Shown piece by piece: positions 33,707 to 53,027 of a stretch of 64,000 nt of DNA. How positions within the stretch are numbered: the stretch's first letter is position 1; every line of letters starts with the position of its first letter. The position numbers and the translations under genes are program-made. The DNA is from an uncultured Pseudodesulfovibrio sp. (GTDB taxonomy: Bacteria > Desulfobacterota > Desulfovibrionia > Desulfovibrionales > Desulfovibrionaceae). The notes under the pieces were generated by a model. It was given only the letters and a program-made list of their open reading frames with translations, was not told where the DNA came from and did not search any database. Location: contig NZ_OY761823.1 of NCBI RefSeq assembly GCF_963664965.1, forward strand, positions 1,808,001 through 1,872,000. Direction: 5' to 3'.

Positions 33707-34228
33707 ATGAACAGGCAAGAAAAAGCCCAGATCATCGAGCAGCTGAACGAAAAAGCTGCGCGGGCGAGCATTGCCGTCGTTACCGACTTCAAGGGACTGA
33801 CCGTGGAGGAGATGACTCAACTCCGCGCCAAGTGCTTCGAAGCTGGTGTAGACTACCAAGTCGTCAAGAACACCCTGGCCCGGTTGGCTCTCAAGGACAC
33901 CGAACACGGTGACCTGAGCGAACACTTTAAAGAGAACTGCGCCATTGCGCTTGGTTACGACGATCCTGTCGCCGCAGCCAAGGTTCTGGCCGATTTCGAC
34001 AAGGAAAACAAAAAGTTTGCCCTGCGTTTCGGTTCTCTTGAAGGGAAGTTTCTTGATAACGACGGCGTGAAGGAACTCGCCAAGATGCCCAGCAAGCCTG
34101 AGCTTCTGAGTTCCGTACTCGGCACTATGCAGGCCGTACCGCGCAATTTCGTTTGCTTGTTCGCAAACATCGAACGCAAATTCCTGTACGCTTTGACTGC
34201 GATCAAAGAACAGAAAGAAGCTGCGTAA
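33707..34228 (+). CDS. rplJ: 50S ribosomal protein L10
   Basis: 173 residues with the conserved [18 protein letters not shown] and [14 protein letters not shown]10 anchors the L12 dimers to the ribosome and can repress its own operon through the leader just upstream. The ATG at 33707 follows GAGGAG. rplL follows after 40 bp. Confidence 0.97.
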   Translation: MNRQEKAQIIEQLNEKAARASIAVVTDFKGLTVEEMTQLRAKCFEAGVDYQVVKNTLARLALKDTEHGDLSEHFKENCAIALGYDDPVAAAKVLADFDKENKKFALRFGSLEGKFLDNDGVKELAKMPSKPELLSSVLGTMQAVPRNFVCLFANIERKFLYALTAIKEQKEAA

Positions 34229-34268
34229 ACAAGGTTCAAAGCGAATCAATTTCTAAGGAGAATTTATC

Positions 34269-34652
<384 letters not shown>

Positions 34653-34680
34653 CTTCAACGACTTAAGCTATTCATAGCGA

Positions 34681-34717
34681 AGAGCGCTCACCCTGTAATA
34701 AGGGTGTTGCGCTCTTT
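34681..34717 (+). terminator. attenuator-like hairpin between rplL and rpoB
   Basis: AAGAGCGC...CACCCT pairs with AGGGTG...GCGCTCTT around a six-base loop, with a single internal mismatch. It is in the position where other bacteria have a partial terminator or RNase III site that lowers rpoBC relative to rplL. Confidence 0.65.
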
Positions 34718-34738
34718 GCTCTGTCTATGTATATAATG
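34708..34738 (+). promoter_or_regulatory. candidate internal promoter for rpoBC
   Basis: A perfect TATAAT lies at 34733-34738. The best -35 match is TTGCGC at 34708-34713 with a long 19-bp spacer that overlaps the attenuator hairpin. It would leave a leader of about 205 bases before rpoB. Confidence 0.35.
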
Positions 34739-34851
34739 GATAATTCGCTCTAAAATTTGGGTTTAAGCACATAGGCGAGTATTCGCCTGCTCCTCGTAAA
34801 AACATGTTTCGGGATTATGAGTCCCGTACATGGCTTAGCACCCGTTTTTTC

Positions 34852-34877
34852 CAACAGCCGATTCCACGAGGCTGTTG
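34852..34877 (+). promoter_or_regulatory. hairpin in the rpoB leader
   Basis: CAACAGCC pairs perfectly with GGCTGTTG around a ten-base loop, 72 bp before the rpoB start and with no T run. It is the main structure seen in the rest of the 297-bp rplL-rpoB gap. Function unknown. Confidence 0.4.
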
Positions 34878-34949
34878 TGGCCGAGAAGAGGGCTCCAGGG
34901 GTTCCACGCCCCGCGCCCCAACCATCAACCACTCAATCATGAGGGTACA

Positions 34950-39071
<4,122 letters not shown>

Positions 39072-39157
39072 CTGTTCGTTGAATCAAGGTGATCAGCCCG
39101 GTCGGTCGAAATGACTCGACCGGGCATCATATAACTTTATTACAATAGGGGATATCC

Positions 39158-43309
<4,152 letters not shown>

Positions 43310-43348
43310 TTATAACGTCGATTGAAATCGTCGTAACAGACTGAAAAG

Positions 43349-43380
43349 ACTGGAGAGGCTTGCCCTCTCCAGTTTTTTTT
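43349..43380 (+). terminator. intrinsic terminator after rpoC
   Basis: ACTGGAGAGG pairs with CCTCTCCAGT around a four- to five-base loop and is followed by a run of T. It separates the rpoBC transcript from the rpsL unit. Confidence 0.9.
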
Positions 43381-43513
43381 GAAAAATAAGTTTTTTTGTA
43401 ACTCAAAAGTGACGGCCGAATCGCTTGACAAGGCCGCCGCTTTTGGATTACTTGCGGTCCTCTTTGCGTAGAAATGCGTAAGGGTAATGTATTAACTATT
43501 GATTGGAGGATGA

Positions 43514-43885
43514 ATGCCTACCATTAACCAGCTGATCCGCAAAAGCCGCAAAGCGCAGCCCAAGCGGAAGAAGACCCCGGCTCTGCTCGAATGCCCGCAG
43601 CGTCGCGGTGTGTGTACAAGGGTTTACACCACGACCCCGAAGAAGCCGAACTCCGCGCTTCGTAAGGTTGCTCGTGTGCGCCTGACCAACGGCATCGAAG
43701 TCACCGCTTACATCGGTGGTGAAGGCCATAACCTGCAGGAACACTCCGTGGTTCTGATCCGTGGCGGTCGTGTAAAAGACCTTCCCGGTGTCCGTTACCA
43801 CATCGTTCGCGGTTCCCTCGACACCTCCGGTGTTGATGATCGTCGCCGCGGTCGTTCCAAGTACGGCACCAAGCGCCCGAAATAA
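43514..43885 (+). CDS. rpsL: 30S ribosomal protein S12
   Basis: 123 residues with the decoding-centre loops [11 protein letters not shown] and [10 protein letters not shown], wild type at the lysines whose change gives streptomycin resistance elsewhere. It starts the str cluster. A perfect TTGACA at 43425-43430 may be part of its promoter, but no good -10 follows. GGAGGA lies before the ATG. Confidence 0.97.
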   Translation: MPTINQLIRKSRKAQPKRKKTPALLECPQRRGVCTRVYTTTPKKPNSALRKVARVRLTNGIEVTAYIGGEGHNLQEHSVVLIRGGRVKDLPGVRYHIVRGSLDTSGVDDRRRGRSKYGTKRPK

Positions 43886-43908
43886 GGTTATAGCTTTATT
43901 CGTAATGC

Positions 43909-43962
43909 CCGGGGAGGGATGACAAAGTAGGGCAGAGGCTGCCCGAAATAATGTCCCCCCGG
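43909..43962 (+). promoter_or_regulatory. structured rpsL-rpsG intergenic RNA, possible S7 site
   Basis: The 98-bp gap folds into an outer CCGGGG/CCCCGG stem (43909-43914 with 43957-43962) enclosing an inner GGGCAG/CTGCCC hairpin. In E. coli, S7 binds a structured rpsL-rpsG spacer to repress translation, so a similar function is inferred. Confidence 0.45.
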
Positions 43963-43974
43963 CCGAAATTCTAG

Positions 43975-44454
<480 letters not shown>

Positions 44455-44469
44455 TCCCGGAGTAGTACA

Positions 44470-46542
44470 GTGCCAAGAAAGGTTCCCAGAGAAAAACAGC
44501 GCAATATTGGTATTATGGCCCACATCGATGCGGGTAAGACTACCACTACCGAGCGCATTCTGTTCTACACCGGTGTCTCCCATAAGATCGGTGAGGTTCA
44601 CGACGGCGAAGCTACCATGGACTGGATGGTTCAGGAGCAGGAACGTGGTATTACCATTACTTCTGCTGCAACCACCTGCATGTGGCGCGATCATCGTGTC
44701 AATATCATTGATACTCCCGGTCACGTTGACTTCACCATGGAAGTTGAGCGCGCTCTGCGCGTTCTGGACGGCGCTGTAGCCGTCTTTGACTCCGTTGCCG
44801 GCGTCGAACCCCAGTCTGAGACTGTCTGGCGTCAGGCGGATCGCTACAGCGTTCCCCGTATGGCGTTTGTCAACAAGATGGACCGTATCGGTGCGGATTT
44901 CTTCCGTTGCGTTGACATGATGAAGACCCGTCTCGGCGCAAAGGCCGTTCCTCTTCAGCTGCCCATCGGTGCTGAAGACGAGTTCGAAGGTGTCGTCGAC
45001 CTGATTGAAGGCAAGGCGTACATCTACGATCACAAGGATCACGGCGCAAGCTTCACCACCATCGACGTTCCCGCTGAATTGCAGGACCAGTACGAGGAAA
45101 TGCGCTCCGAGATGATCGAAGCCATTGCCGAGGAAGATGAAGCTCTGCTCGACAAGTACATGGCCGAAGAGGAGTTGACTCCTGAAGAGCTGCGCGAGGG
45201 TGTGCGTAAGGCGACCAACAGCCTGACCATCTGCCCCGTGCTCTGCGGCACGGCATTCCGTAACAAGGGCGTGCAGCCTTTGCTGGATGCCATCGTTGAC
45301 TATCTGCCGTCTCCTCTTGATATCGAGACCATGAAGGGTCTTGATCCGCAGACCGGTGACGAAGTCGAGTGCCCCTGCGATGACGATATTCCGCTCGCAG
45401 CACTTTCCTTCAAGCTGATGACCGACCCGTTTGTCGGTCACCTGACCTTCCTGCGTATTTACTCCGGTAAAATCGAATCCGGTGCCACCTTCATGAACGG
45501 TGCCACCGGCAAGAAAGAGCGTATTGGTCGACTGTTGAAGATGCACGCTAACAAGCGTGAAGAAATAAAAGAGGCATACGCCGGTGACATCGTCGCCGCT
45601 GTCGGCCTCAAAAACCTGGCAACCGGCGACACTCTGTGTGGCCTCAAGAACGCCGTGGTTCTGGAATCCCTGGATATCCCGGATCCGGTTATCGAAGTTG
45701 CCATTGAGCCCAAAAGTAAGGCAGACCGTGACAACCTGTCCAACGGACTCGTCAAGCTGGCCAAAGAGGACCCCTCTTTCCGTGTCAAGACTGACGAAGA
45801 GACCGGACAGTGCCTGATCGCCGGAATGGGAGAGTTGCATCTCGAAATCATCGTTGACCGTCTTCTCAGAGAGTTCAACGTGAATGCAAATGTGGGTGCA
45901 CCCCGCGTTGCGTACAGAGAAACCATCTCCGCGCCGAAAAAGGTTGATGTCAAGCATGCCAAGCAGTCGGGTGGACGTGGTCAGTACGGCCATGTTGTTC
46001 TCGAAGTCGAGCCCAATCCTGAGAAGGGTTACGAATTCGAGGACGAGATCAAGGGCGGCGTGATTCCGAAGGAATACATCCCCGCTGTTGACAAGGGCAT
46101 CAAGGATGCCATGAAAAACGGCATCGTGGCCGGGTTCCCGGTTGTCGATGTCAAGGTCAAGCTGGTTTTCGGCTCCTATCACGAAGTCGACTCCAGCGAA
46201 CAGGCCTTCTACATTGCCGGTTCTCTGGCAATCAAGGAAGCCTGCCGTGCCGCCAAGCCGGTGCTGCTTGAGCCGATCATGTCGGTTGAAGTTGTCACCC
46301 CCGAGGATTACCTCGGTGACGTCATGGGTGACCTGAACGGACGCCGCGGTCGTGTGGGTGAAATGGAAGCCCGCCCCGGTGTTCAGGTTGTGCGTTCCTT
46401 TGTGCCGCTGTCCGAAATGTTCGGATACGCCACGGATCTTCGTTCGAAGACCCAGGGCCGCGCCACCTTCACCATGCAGTTCGACCACTACGAGAAAGTG
46501 CCGAACAGCTTGGCTGAAGAGTTGATGACACAGAAAGATTAA
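44470..46542 (+). CDS. fusA: elongation factor G
   Basis: 690 residues from a GTG at 44470 behind GGAG. GTPase motifs are [26 protein letters not shown] and NKMDRIGAD. Domain IV has the loop [15 protein letters not shown], and the C-terminus is normal. It drives translocation. In many proteobacteria a tuf gene follows, but here the next gene is rpsJ. Confidence 0.97.
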   Translation: MPRKVPREKQRNIGIMAHIDAGKTTTTERILFYTGVSHKIGEVHDGEATMDWMVQEQERGITITSAATTCMWRDHRVNIIDTPGHVDFTMEVERALRVLDGAVAVFDSVAGVEPQSETVWRQADRYSVPRMAFVNKMDRIGADFFRCVDMMKTRLGAKAVPLQLPIGAEDEFEGVVDLIEGKAYIYDHKDHGASFTTIDVPAELQDQYEEMRSEMIEAIAEEDEALLDKYMAEEELTPEELREGVRKATNSLTICPVLCGTAFRNKGVQPLLDAIVDYLPSPLDIETMKGLDPQTGDEVECPCDDDIPLAALSFKLMTDPFVGHLTFLRIYSGKIESGATFMNGATGKKERIGRLLKMHANKREEIKEAYAGDIVAAVGLKNLATGDTLCGLKNAVVLESLDIPDPVIEVAIEPKSKADRDNLSNGLVKLAKEDPSFRVKTDEETGQCLIAGMGELHLEIIVDRLLREFNVNANVGAPRVAYRETISAPKKVDVKHAKQSGGRGQYGHVVLEVEPNPEKGYEFEDEIKGGVIPKEYIPAVDKGIKDAMKNGIVAGFPVVDVKVKLVFGSYHEVDSSEQAFYIAGSLAIKEACRAAKPVLLEPIMSVEVVTPEDYLGDVMGDLNGRRGRVGEMEARPGVQVVRSFVPLSEMFGYATDLRSKTQGRATFTMQFDHYEKVPNSLAEELMTQKD

Positions 46543-46577
46543 CGACGAGCCGGGATTTTCCCTTTGCTTGACAGAAG

Positions 46578-46650
46578 GGTCGGGATGAGTGTACTCAACC
46601 CGACCGCTTCGACAATTTGCGTCGTCCGAGAAAAAAAGACGACGCGCAAA
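46578..46650 (+). promoter_or_regulatory. S10 operon leader hairpins
   Basis: Two hairpins fill most of the 134-bp fusA-rpsJ gap. The first pairs GGTCGGG with CCCGACC plus inner TGAG/CTCA (46578-46605). The second pairs TTTGCG...TCGTC with GACGA...CGCAAA (46616-46650). A TTGACA at 46568 precedes them but lacks a good -10. Leader control by L4, known from E. coli S10 mRNA, is a possible role. Confidence 0.45.
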
Positions 46651-46676
46651 GATAAATCCTTTGAGGAGAAAGCACT

Positions 46677-46997
46677 ATGGCTGCTTCGATGGCGAGCGAT
46701 CGCATCAGAATCAAACTGAAAGCATACGATTATCGTATTCTGGACAAAGCGGTGACCGAGATTGTCGACACCGCCCGGAATACCGGTGCTGCAATTGCGG
46801 GCCCTGTTCCGCTGCCCACCGATATCCATCGTACCACCATCCAGAAGTCTGTTCACGTTGACAAGAAGTCCCGTGAGCAGTTCGAAATGCGTATTCACAA
46901 GCGCCTTCTGGACATCCTTGAACCCACTCAGCAGACCGTCGACGCCTTGGGCAAGCTCTCGCTTCCCGCCGGTGTTGATGTCGAGATCAAACTCTAG
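46677..46997 (+). CDS. rpsJ: 30S ribosomal protein S10
   Basis: 106 residues with [18 protein letters not shown] and the GPVPLPT loop, ending VDVEIKL. It is both a ribosomal protein and the NusB partner in antitermination. The ATG at 46677 is well spaced from GAGGAG. An ATG four codons later is nearer the usual length of 102-103. First gene of the S10 cluster. Confidence 0.97.
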   Translation: MAASMASDRIRIKLKAYDYRILDKAVTEIVDTARNTGAAIAGPVPLPTDIHRTTIQKSVHVDKKSREQFEMRIHKRLLDILEPTQQTVDALGKLSLPAGVDVEIKL

Positions 46998-47008
46998 GAG
47001 TTACCATT

Positions 47009-47638
47009 ATGAAAACTCTTGGAATTCTCGGGAAAAAACTGGGTATGACCCGCATCTTCAAGGATGACGGTACTGTCTGCCCCGTGACTGTGATCGAAGC
47101 CGGACCCTGTCCGGTCATGCAGATCAAGACACAGGACAAGGAAGGCTACAACGCCCTGCAGGTCGGCTATGACGCCATTGCCGAGCGCAAGGTGAACAAG
47201 CCCATGAAGGGCCACATGGCCAAGGCCGGTAAGGAACTCTATCGTCACCTCAAGGAATTTCCCCTTGATACCGTCGAAGAGTACGAGCTTGGTCAGGAAA
47301 TCACCGTCGACATCTTTGCCGCCGGTGACAAGGTCAAGGTTACCGGTACCAGCAAGGGTAAAGGTTTCCAGGGCGTCATGAAGCGTCACAACTTCGCTGG
47401 CTCCCGCGCATCCCACGGTGCCGAGAAGGTTCACCGCGTTCCCGGTTCCGTCGGTAACGCCACCTTCCCCGGCCGCGTCTGGAAGGGCAAGAAGATGCCC
47501 GGACAGATGGGTAACGCCCGTGTGACCGTATCCAACGTCGAGATCGTCGATGTCAGGCCTGAGGACAACGTCCTCGTGGTGAAGGGACAGATTCCCGGAG
47601 CCAACGGCGGCCTCGTCATGATCCGCAAGAACGGTTAG
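47009..47638 (+). CDS. rplC: 50S ribosomal protein L3
   Basis: 209 residues. It opens with [18 protein letters not shown] and holds [15 protein letters not shown] and MPGQMGN of the extension that reaches the peptidyl-transferase centre. The ribosome site is AGGAG, and rpsJ ends 11 bp earlier. Confidence 0.97.
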   Translation: MKTLGILGKKLGMTRIFKDDGTVCPVTVIEAGPCPVMQIKTQDKEGYNALQVGYDAIAERKVNKPMKGHMAKAGKELYRHLKEFPLDTVEEYELGQEITVDIFAAGDKVKVTGTSKGKGFQGVMKRHNFAGSRASHGAEKVHRVPGSVGNATFPGRVWKGKKMPGQMGNARVTVSNVEIVDVRPEDNVLVVKGQIPGANGGLVMIRKNG

Positions 47639-47657
47639 CCCGAGCGAGGTATATATC

Positions 47658-48278
47658 ATGGCAAAATTACAAGTTGTCGATCAGAATAATACGAAAGTGG
47701 GTGACATCGAACTGGCTCCTGAGGTTTTCGAGGTTGAAGTTCAGCCTGAAGTCCTCAACCTGGTCGTTCGTTACCAGCGCGCATCCGTGCGTCAGGGTAC
47801 CCACGCTACCAAGAACCGCGCCCTGAAGAGTGGCGGCGGACGCAAGCCTTGGCGTCAGAAGGGCACCGGTCGTGCCCGCGCAGGCTCTAACCGTTCCCCG
47901 CTGTGGCGTGGCGGTGCGACCACCTTTGGTCCGCAGCCCCGCGACTACTCCTTCAAGGTTAACAAGAAGGTCCGCAAGCTTGCCCTGCAGATGGCTTTGT
48001 CCTCCCGTGTCGCTGAAGAGAAGCTGACCGTGGTCAATTCCATCGATCTCGCAGAAGCCAAGACCAAGGCCTTCGCTGCAGTCGCTGACAAGCTCGGTTT
48101 CGGCAAAACCCTGATCGTGGCAAAGGACGCTGACGAAAAGCTCGTGCTTTCCGCCCGCAACATGCCCCACATCAAGGTCATCGAAGCTGACAAGCTGAAT
48201 GTTTACGACGTGCTGCTGTACCCCGAGCTGGTTATGCTCGAGTCTGCCGCCAAAGACGTTCAAGAGAGGTTGAAGTAA
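47658..48278 (+). CDS. rplD: 50S ribosomal protein L4
   Basis: 206 residues. The rRNA-binding loop RALKSGGGRKPWRQKGTGRAR is intact. L4 lines the exit tunnel and in E. coli also represses the S10 operon. Its TAA overlaps the rplW ATG by one base (TAATG), which suggests coupled translation. Confidence 0.97.
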   Translation: MAKLQVVDQNNTKVGDIELAPEVFEVEVQPEVLNLVVRYQRASVRQGTHATKNRALKSGGGRKPWRQKGTGRARAGSNRSPLWRGGATTFGPQPRDYSFKVNKKVRKLALQMALSSRVAEEKLTVVNSIDLAEAKTKAFAAVADKLGFGKTLIVAKDADEKLVLSARNMPHIKVIEADKLNVYDVLLYPELVMLESAAKDVQERLK

Positions 48279-48568
48279 TGGATTATTCCAAAGTCCTGCT
48301 CAAGCCCGTTGTGTCTGAAAAGGCCAACGACGCTAAAGAAGCATCCAATCACGTCTCTTTTTACGTCCACCCCGATTCCAACAAGATCGAGGTGAAGAAG
48401 GCCGTTGAGGCAGCCTTCGACGTCAAAGTCGAGTCCGTGAACATTGTCAGGAAACCCGCCATGCCGCGTAAGAAGTTTGGTCGTGTCACCGGGCGTATCC
48501 CCGGTTACAAGAAGGCCTACGTCAAGCTCGCAGCCGGCGACAAGATCGAAATCTTCGAAGGAGTGTAA
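48278..48568 (+). CDS. rplW: 50S ribosomal protein L23
   Basis: 96 residues: [12 protein letters not shown] at the start and the flexible loop with [23 protein letters not shown] pattern. It forms part of the tunnel-exit docking site for SRP and trigger factor. It is translated from the TAATG junction with rplD, and rplB begins 2 bp after it. Confidence 0.97.
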   Translation: MDYSKVLLKPVVSEKANDAKEASNHVSFYVHPDSNKIEVKKAVEAAFDVKVESVNIVRKPAMPRKKFGRVTGRIPGYKKAYVKLAAGDKIEIFEGV

Positions 48569-48570
48569 CC

Positions 48571-49401
48571 ATGGCAACCCGTAAGCTGAAGCCTACTTCT
48601 CCGGGCCGCCGGTTCCAGACGATCTCCGATTTTGCAGAGATCACCCGGACCACTCCCGAGAAGTCGCTGACCAAGGGCCTGACCAAGAAGGCCGGTCGCA
48701 ATAACAATGGTCGTGTCACCATGCGCCGTCGTGGCGGTGGTCACAAGACCCTGTACCGTATCATCGATTTCAAGCGTAACAAGCTGGGTATCCCGGCCAA
48801 GGTCGCCGAGATCGAGTACGATCCCAACCGCAGCGCCCGTATCGCCCTTCTGCACTACGCAGACGGTGAGAAGCGCTACATCCTGGCTCCTGTCGGCCTG
48901 AATCAGGGCGACACCATCCTGGCGGGAGAGGGCGCTGATATCAAGCCCGGTAACGCCATGGATCTGGCCAAGATTCCGACTGGTACCGTCGTTCACAACA
49001 TTGAACTGCATCCCGGAAAGGGCGGCCAGTTCTGTCGTGCAGCTGGTACCTACGCACAGCTGATCGCCAAGGAAGGCAAATACGCCCTGCTGCGTATGCC
49101 CTCCGGTGAAGTTCGCAAGGTGCTCGCCACCTGCTGCGCCACCGTCGGTCAGGTTGGTAACATTCATCACGAGAACATCAAGATCGGTAAAGCCGGCCGT
49201 AACCGCTGGCTCGGTCGTCGTCCGAAGGTCCGTGGTGTTGCGATGAACCCGATCGATCACCCGTTGGGTGGTGGTGAGGGCCGTAGCTCCGGTGGTCGTC
49301 ACCCGGTTTCCCCGTGGGGCGTACCTGCCAAGGGCTACAAGACCCGCAACAAGAAGAAGGCTTCCTCGAAGCTTATCGTCAAACGCCGCGGCCAGAAGTA
49401 G
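48571..49401 (+). CDS. rplB: 50S ribosomal protein L2
   Basis: 276 residues. Family motifs are [15 protein letters not shown] and the C-terminal active region [20 protein letters not shown], including the conserved His near the peptidyl-transferase centre. GGAG lies just before the ATG, inside the end of rplW. rpsS follows after 11 bp. Confidence 0.98.
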   Translation: MATRKLKPTSPGRRFQTISDFAEITRTTPEKSLTKGLTKKAGRNNNGRVTMRRRGGGHKTLYRIIDFKRNKLGIPAKVAEIEYDPNRSARIALLHYADGEKRYILAPVGLNQGDTILAGEGADIKPGNAMDLAKIPTGTVVHNIELHPGKGGQFCRAAGTYAQLIAKEGKYALLRMPSGEVRKVLATCCATVGQVGNIHHENIKIGKAGRNRWLGRRPKVRGVAMNPIDHPLGGGEGRSSGGRHPVSPWGVPAKGYKTRNKKKASSKLIVKRRGQK

Positions 49402-49412
49402 GAGTATAAGTA

Positions 49413-49682
49413 ATGCCTAGATCTCTTAAGAAGGGCCCGTTCATTGACGGCCACCTGATCAAGAAAGTCGAAGTGGCTGCTGAAAATCAGGATCGTCGCG
49501 TGATCAAGACTTGGTCCCGCCGTTCCACGATCATCCCCGAGATGGTCGGTGTGACTTTCGCTGTCCATAACGGCCGCAAGTTCATCCCCGTGTTCGTGAC
49601 CGAAAATATGGTCGGACACAAACTCGGTGAGTTCTCGCCCACCCGTACCTACTTCGGCCACGCTGCCGACAAGAAGAAGTAG
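49413..49682 (+). CDS. rpsS: 30S ribosomal protein S19
   Basis: 89 residues with [15 protein letters not shown] and [24 protein letters not shown], ending FGHAADKKK. It binds the head of the 30S subunit with S13. The length is a few residues short at the C-terminal tail compared with 92-93 in many bacteria. Confidence 0.97.
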   Translation: MPRSLKKGPFIDGHLIKKVEVAAENQDRRVIKTWSRRSTIIPEMVGVTFAVHNGRKFIPVFVTENMVGHKLGEFSPTRTYFGHAADKKK

Positions 49683-49693
49683 GGGAGGACATC

Positions 49694-50026
49694 ATGGAAG
49701 CTAAAGCAGTCGCAAAATACATTCGTGTATCTCCGCGCAAGACCCGCCTGGTCGCTGAGAATATCAAGGGCAAGGGTGTCGAAGACGCTCTGAACATCCT
49801 TCGGTTCACCCCGAAGAAGCCTGCAAAGATTCTCAGCAAGGTTCTGTACTCTGCCATTTCCAATGCAGAGCAGATGCCCGGAGTGGACGTTGATTCCCTG
49901 ATCGTCGATACGGTCATGATCAACGAAGGTCCGACCTGGAAACGCATCCAGCCGCGTGCCATGGGCCGCGCCTATCGCATTCGGAAGCGTACCAGCCACA
50001 TTACCATCGTAGTGAAGGAACAGTAG
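49694..50026 (+). CDS. rplV: 50S ribosomal protein L22
   Basis: 110 residues. [19 protein letters not shown] and the tunnel hairpin with [21 protein letters not shown] are intact, the site of macrolide-resistance changes in other species. GGGGAGG precedes the ATG. The stop is one base from rpsC. Confidence 0.97.
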   Translation: MEAKAVAKYIRVSPRKTRLVAENIKGKGVEDALNILRFTPKKPAKILSKVLYSAISNAEQMPGVDVDSLIVDTVMINEGPTWKRIQPRAMGRAYRIRKRTSHITIVVKEQ

Positions 50027-50027
50027 T

Positions 50028-50669
50028 ATGGGACAGAAAGTACATCCTTACGGTTTTCGTCTGGGGTATAACAAGAACTGGCTGTCCCGCTGGTACAGCA
50101 AAAAGGATTACCCTGCGTTTGTCCTCCAGGACGACCAGATCCGCAAGTTCGTTAAGAAAAAACTCTTCCAGGCCGGTATTGCTCGTCTCGAAATCGAGCG
50201 TGCAGGCGGGAAGGTTCGCCTGATCATCCACACCGCGCGTCCCGGTATCGTTATCGGTCGCAAGGGTGTAGAGATAGAAAAGTTGCGCGAAGAACTCCGC
50301 AACAAGTTTCAAACTGAATTCACCATTGAGGTCAACGAGATCCGTCGACCGGAGGTTGAAGCTCAGCTCGTAGCTGAGAACATCGCCCAGCAGCTCGAAC
50401 GTCGAATTGCCTTCCGCCGTGCCATGAAGCGTACGGTGGGCCTTGCCAGGAAATTCGGCGCCGAGGGTATCAAAGTTGCGTGTGCAGGCCGGCTTGCCGG
50501 TGCTGAAATCGCTCGCGGCGAATGGTACCGTGATGGTCGTGTGCCCCTGCACACCCTCCGTGCCGACATCGACTACGGTTTCGCCGAAGCTGCCACCACC
50601 TACGGCGTGATCGGTGTCAAGGTCTGGATCTTCAAAGGTGAGATTCTGGACAAAGAGGTAGAACAGTAA
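50028..50669 (+). CDS. rpsC: 30S ribosomal protein S3
   Basis: 213 residues: [18 protein letters not shown], the KH-domain motif [17 protein letters not shown] and the C-terminal domain ending ILDKEVEQ. It helps form the mRNA entry channel. Its TAA overlaps the rplP ATG (TAATG). Confidence 0.97.
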   Translation: MGQKVHPYGFRLGYNKNWLSRWYSKKDYPAFVLQDDQIRKFVKKKLFQAGIARLEIERAGGKVRLIIHTARPGIVIGRKGVEIEKLREELRNKFQTEFTIEVNEIRRPEVEAQLVAENIAQQLERRIAFRRAMKRTVGLARKFGAEGIKVACAGRLAGAEIARGEWYRDGRVPLHTLRADIDYGFAEAATTYGVIGVKVWIFKGEILDKEVEQ

Positions 50670-51082
50670 TGCTTGCTCCAAAAAGAGTTAAATTCAGAAA
50701 GCGGCAGAAAGGCCGCCTCAGAGGCAAGGCCCAACGGGGTAACAGTGTGTCCTTCGGCGATATTGGCCTGAAGGCATTGGAGCACGGGAAACTTTCCAGC
50801 CAGCAGATTGAATCCGCTCGTGTCGCCATCATGCGTCACATCAAGCGCGGAGGTAAGGTCTGGATCCGCATCTTCCCTGATTTCCCCGTCACCTCCAAGC
50901 CCGCGGAAGTCCGCATGGGTAAGGGTAAAGGCGCACCCGAAGGTTGGGTTGCACCGGTGAAACCGGGTCGTATCATGTACGAAGTGAAAGGCGTCGACAT
51001 CGAGCTTGCCAAGGAAGCCCTCAAGCGTGCTTCCTACAAGCTGCCGATCAAGACCGCTATTGTTGTGAAGGAGGGTGTGTAA
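50669..51082 (+). CDS. rplP: 50S ribosomal protein L16
   Basis: 137 residues. [19 protein letters not shown] and [19 protein letters not shown] identify L16, which helps position tRNA in the A site. It is directly abutted by rpmC with no gap. Confidence 0.97.
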   Translation: MLAPKRVKFRKRQKGRLRGKAQRGNSVSFGDIGLKALEHGKLSSQQIESARVAIMRHIKRGGKVWIRIFPDFPVTSKPAEVRMGKGKGAPEGWVAPVKPGRIMYEVKGVDIELAKEALKRASYKLPIKTAIVVKEGV

Positions 51083-51277
51083 ATGCTGACTTCCAAAGAA
51101 CTTCGTGAACTGGATGACGCAAAGCTCGTCGAAAAGCTGACCGAGTCCCGCCAGGAACTCTTCAGCCTCCGTTTCAAGCACGCCACCGCGCAGCTTGAAA
51201 ATACCCGCGAGCTGGGTAACGTCAAAAAGACCATCGCCCGTATCCTGACTATCCAGCAGGAACGACAGGGAGCGTAG
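51083..51277 (+). CDS. rpmC: 50S ribosomal protein L29
   Basis: 64 residues, two long helices: LTSKELRELDDAKLVEKL and ELFSLRFKHATAQLENT with NVKKTIARI. It sits at the tunnel exit beside L23. It begins immediately after the rplP stop behind GGAGGG, and rpsQ follows in 4 bp. Confidence 0.97.
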   Translation: MLTSKELRELDDAKLVEKLTESRQELFSLRFKHATAQLENTRELGNVKKTIARILTIQQERQGA

Positions 51278-51281
51278 AGAA

Positions 51282-51548
51282 ATGGCTGAGTTCAAATACA
51301 AAGGCAACAGGCGCGTGCTCACCGGCCTGGTCGTCTCCGATAAGGCTGACAAGACAATTGTCGTCCGTGTCGAGACCCTGGTGAAGCACCCCCTGCTGAA
51401 GAAGTACATCCGTCGCCGCAAGAAGTTCATGGCCCATGATCCGGCTAATGACTGCGGTGTTGGCGATAAGGTGCAGATTGTCGAATCGAGGCCCATGTCC
51501 CGGCGTAAGCGCTGGCACCTGGTTCAGATCCTCGAAAAGGCCGTCTAG
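51282..51548 (+). CDS. rpsQ: 30S ribosomal protein S17
   Basis: 88 residues with the OB-fold signature [19 protein letters not shown] and [23 protein letters not shown]. It binds helix 11 region RNA in the 30S body. Tight spacing on both sides indicates operon translation. Confidence 0.97.
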   Translation: MAEFKYKGNRRVLTGLVVSDKADKTIVVRVETLVKHPLLKKYIRRRKKFMAHDPANDCGVGDKVQIVESRPMSRRKRWHLVQILEKAV

Positions 51549-51565
51549 GGTTAGGAGGAAATACC

Positions 51566-51934
51566 ATGATACAGGTTGAATCCAGACTCGACGTGGCTGA
51601 CAACTCCGGGGCCAAGCAGGTCCTGTGCATCAAGGTGCTTGGTGGTTCCAAGCGCCGCTACGCCAGCGTCGGTGACATTATTGTTGTGTCCGTCAAAGAG
51701 GCCATGCCCCATTCCAAGGTGAAGAAGGGCTCGGTCATGAAGGCGGTTGTCGTTCGTACGAAGAAGGAAATCGGTCGCCCCGATGGTTCCTACATCAAGT
51801 TCGACAACAATTCCGCCGTGCTGCTTAACGCAAACATGGACCCCGTCGGTACCCGTATTTTCGGACCCGTCGCCCGTGAACTGCGCGCAGCCGGTTTCAT
51901 GAAGATCGTTTCCCTCGCTCCCGAGGTCCTGTAA
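51566..51934 (+). CDS. rplN: 50S ribosomal protein L14
   Basis: 122 residues, exactly the usual length: [19 protein letters not shown], then [18 protein letters not shown], and the final [20 protein letters not shown]14 forms the bridge to 16S RNA and the RsfS site. TAGGAGGA precedes the ATG. First gene of the spc-type block. Confidence 0.98.
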   Translation: MIQVESRLDVADNSGAKQVLCIKVLGGSKRRYASVGDIIVVSVKEAMPHSKVKKGSVMKAVVVRTKKEIGRPDGSYIKFDNNSAVLLNANMDPVGTRIFGPVARELRAAGFMKIVSLAPEVL

Positions 51935-51946
51935 AAGGATATAAAG

Positions 51947-52267
51947 ATGAAGACTAAGATCCGTAAAGACGACAAAGTCATGGTCATCGCCGGGAAGGAC
52001 AAGGGAAAGATCGGCAAGGTGCTCAAGCTGCTGCCCAAGAAGGACAAAGTCCTGGTTGAGAAGATCAACATGGTCCAGCGCCACACCAAAGCCAATCCCT
52101 ATGCCCAGCAACCTGGCGGGATTATCGAGAAGGAAGCCCCGATCCATGTATCCAATGTGGCTGTTGTGTGCGATGCCTGCACCAAGCCCACGCGGATCGG
52201 GTACAAGAAGACTGAAGACGGCAAGAAGGTCCGCTTCTGCAAGAAGTGCAACGAGACCTTCAAATAG
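51947..52267 (+). CDS. rplX: 50S ribosomal protein L24
   Basis: 106 residues. KOW motif [16 protein letters not shown] followed by [11 protein letters not shown]. The C-terminal part has two CxxC pairs (VVCDACTKP and [10 protein letters not shown]), a zinc-ribbon-like feature found in many but not all bacterial L24. An early-assembly protein. Confidence 0.96.
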   Translation: MKTKIRKDDKVMVIAGKDKGKIGKVLKLLPKKDKVLVEKINMVQRHTKANPYAQQPGGIIEKEAPIHVSNVAVVCDACTKPTRIGYKKTEDGKKVRFCKKCNETFK

Positions 52268-52275
52268 GTGCCAGT

Positions 52276-52815
52276 ATGACTCGTCTCGAAAAAGTATATA
52301 ATGAAAAGGTCGTCCCCGAGCTCCTCAAGGAGTTTGGCTACAGTTCCTCCATGGAGATCCCGAATCTTACGAAGATCTCCCTGAACATCGGTCTCGGTGC
52401 TGCTTCGCAGAACAGCAAGCTCATCGAACCCGCTGCTGCGGAACTGACCGCTATCGCAGGCCAGAAGGCCGTGGTTACCAAGGCAAAGAAGTCCATCGCG
52501 CAGTTCAAACTGCGCGAAGGCATGCCGATCGGTACCCGTGTCACCCTGCGTGGTGAGGCTATGTGGGACTTTTATGACAGGCTCGTGAGCTTCGCTCTGC
52601 CCCGTGTCCGCGACTTTCGCGGTGTACCTGATCGTGGTTTTGACGGTCGTGGTAACTTCACTATGGGTATCAAGGAACACACCATTTTCCCCGAGCTTGA
52701 CATTGACAAGGTTGAGATGGTGAAGGGTATGAACGTTACTGTGTGTACGTCTGCCAAGACCGACAAGGAAGGCAAGATGCTTCTTGACCTCCTTGGCATG
52801 CCCTTTAAAAAGTAG
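52276..52815 (+). CDS. rplE: 50S ribosomal protein L5
   Basis: 179 residues with [40 protein letters not shown] and the C-terminal [19 protein letters not shown]5 binds 5S RNA. The ATG at 52276, 8 bp after rplX, begins the family sequence. Ten extra upstream codons in the same frame are out of place. Confidence 0.97.
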   Translation: MTRLEKVYNEKVVPELLKEFGYSSSMEIPNLTKISLNIGLGAASQNSKLIEPAAAELTAIAGQKAVVTKAKKSIAQFKLREGMPIGTRVTLRGEAMWDFYDRLVSFALPRVRDFRGVPDRGFDGRGNFTMGIKEHTIFPELDIDKVEMVKGMNVTVCTSAKTDKEGKMLLDLLGMPFKK

Positions 52816-52826
52816 GAGTTTGGAAA

Positions 52827-53012
52827 GTGGCCAAGACAAGCATTCGCGTTAAGGCTCGCCGCAAACCCAAGTTCAAGGTGCGCGCATACAATCGTTGTCC
52901 GATTTGTGGTCGCCCTCGGGCTTTTCTGAGGCGTTACGGCATCTGCCGTATTTGCTTCCGTAACAAGGCTCTCGCCGGTGAACTGCCCGGCGTCCGCAAG
53001 GCGAGCTGGTAA
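52827..53012 (+). CDS. rpsN: 30S ribosomal protein S14, zinc type
   Basis: 61 residues from a GTG at 52827 preceded by TAGGAG and GGAAA. The short zinc-binding form is shown by [21 protein letters not shown] (two CxxC pairs). The long zinc-free form seen in E. coli is absent from the window. It lies between rplE and rpsH, its standard place. Confidence 0.96.
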   Translation: MAKTSIRVKARRKPKFKVRAYNRCPICGRPRAFLRRYGICRICFRNKALAGELPGVRKASW

Positions 53013-53027
53013 GTAAGGAGAATTAAA

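Noticed and set aside
46543-46676. Possible second tuf or small gene between fusA and rpsJ
   Set aside because: Only 134 bp are available and they fold into hairpins. No reading frame with similarity was found.
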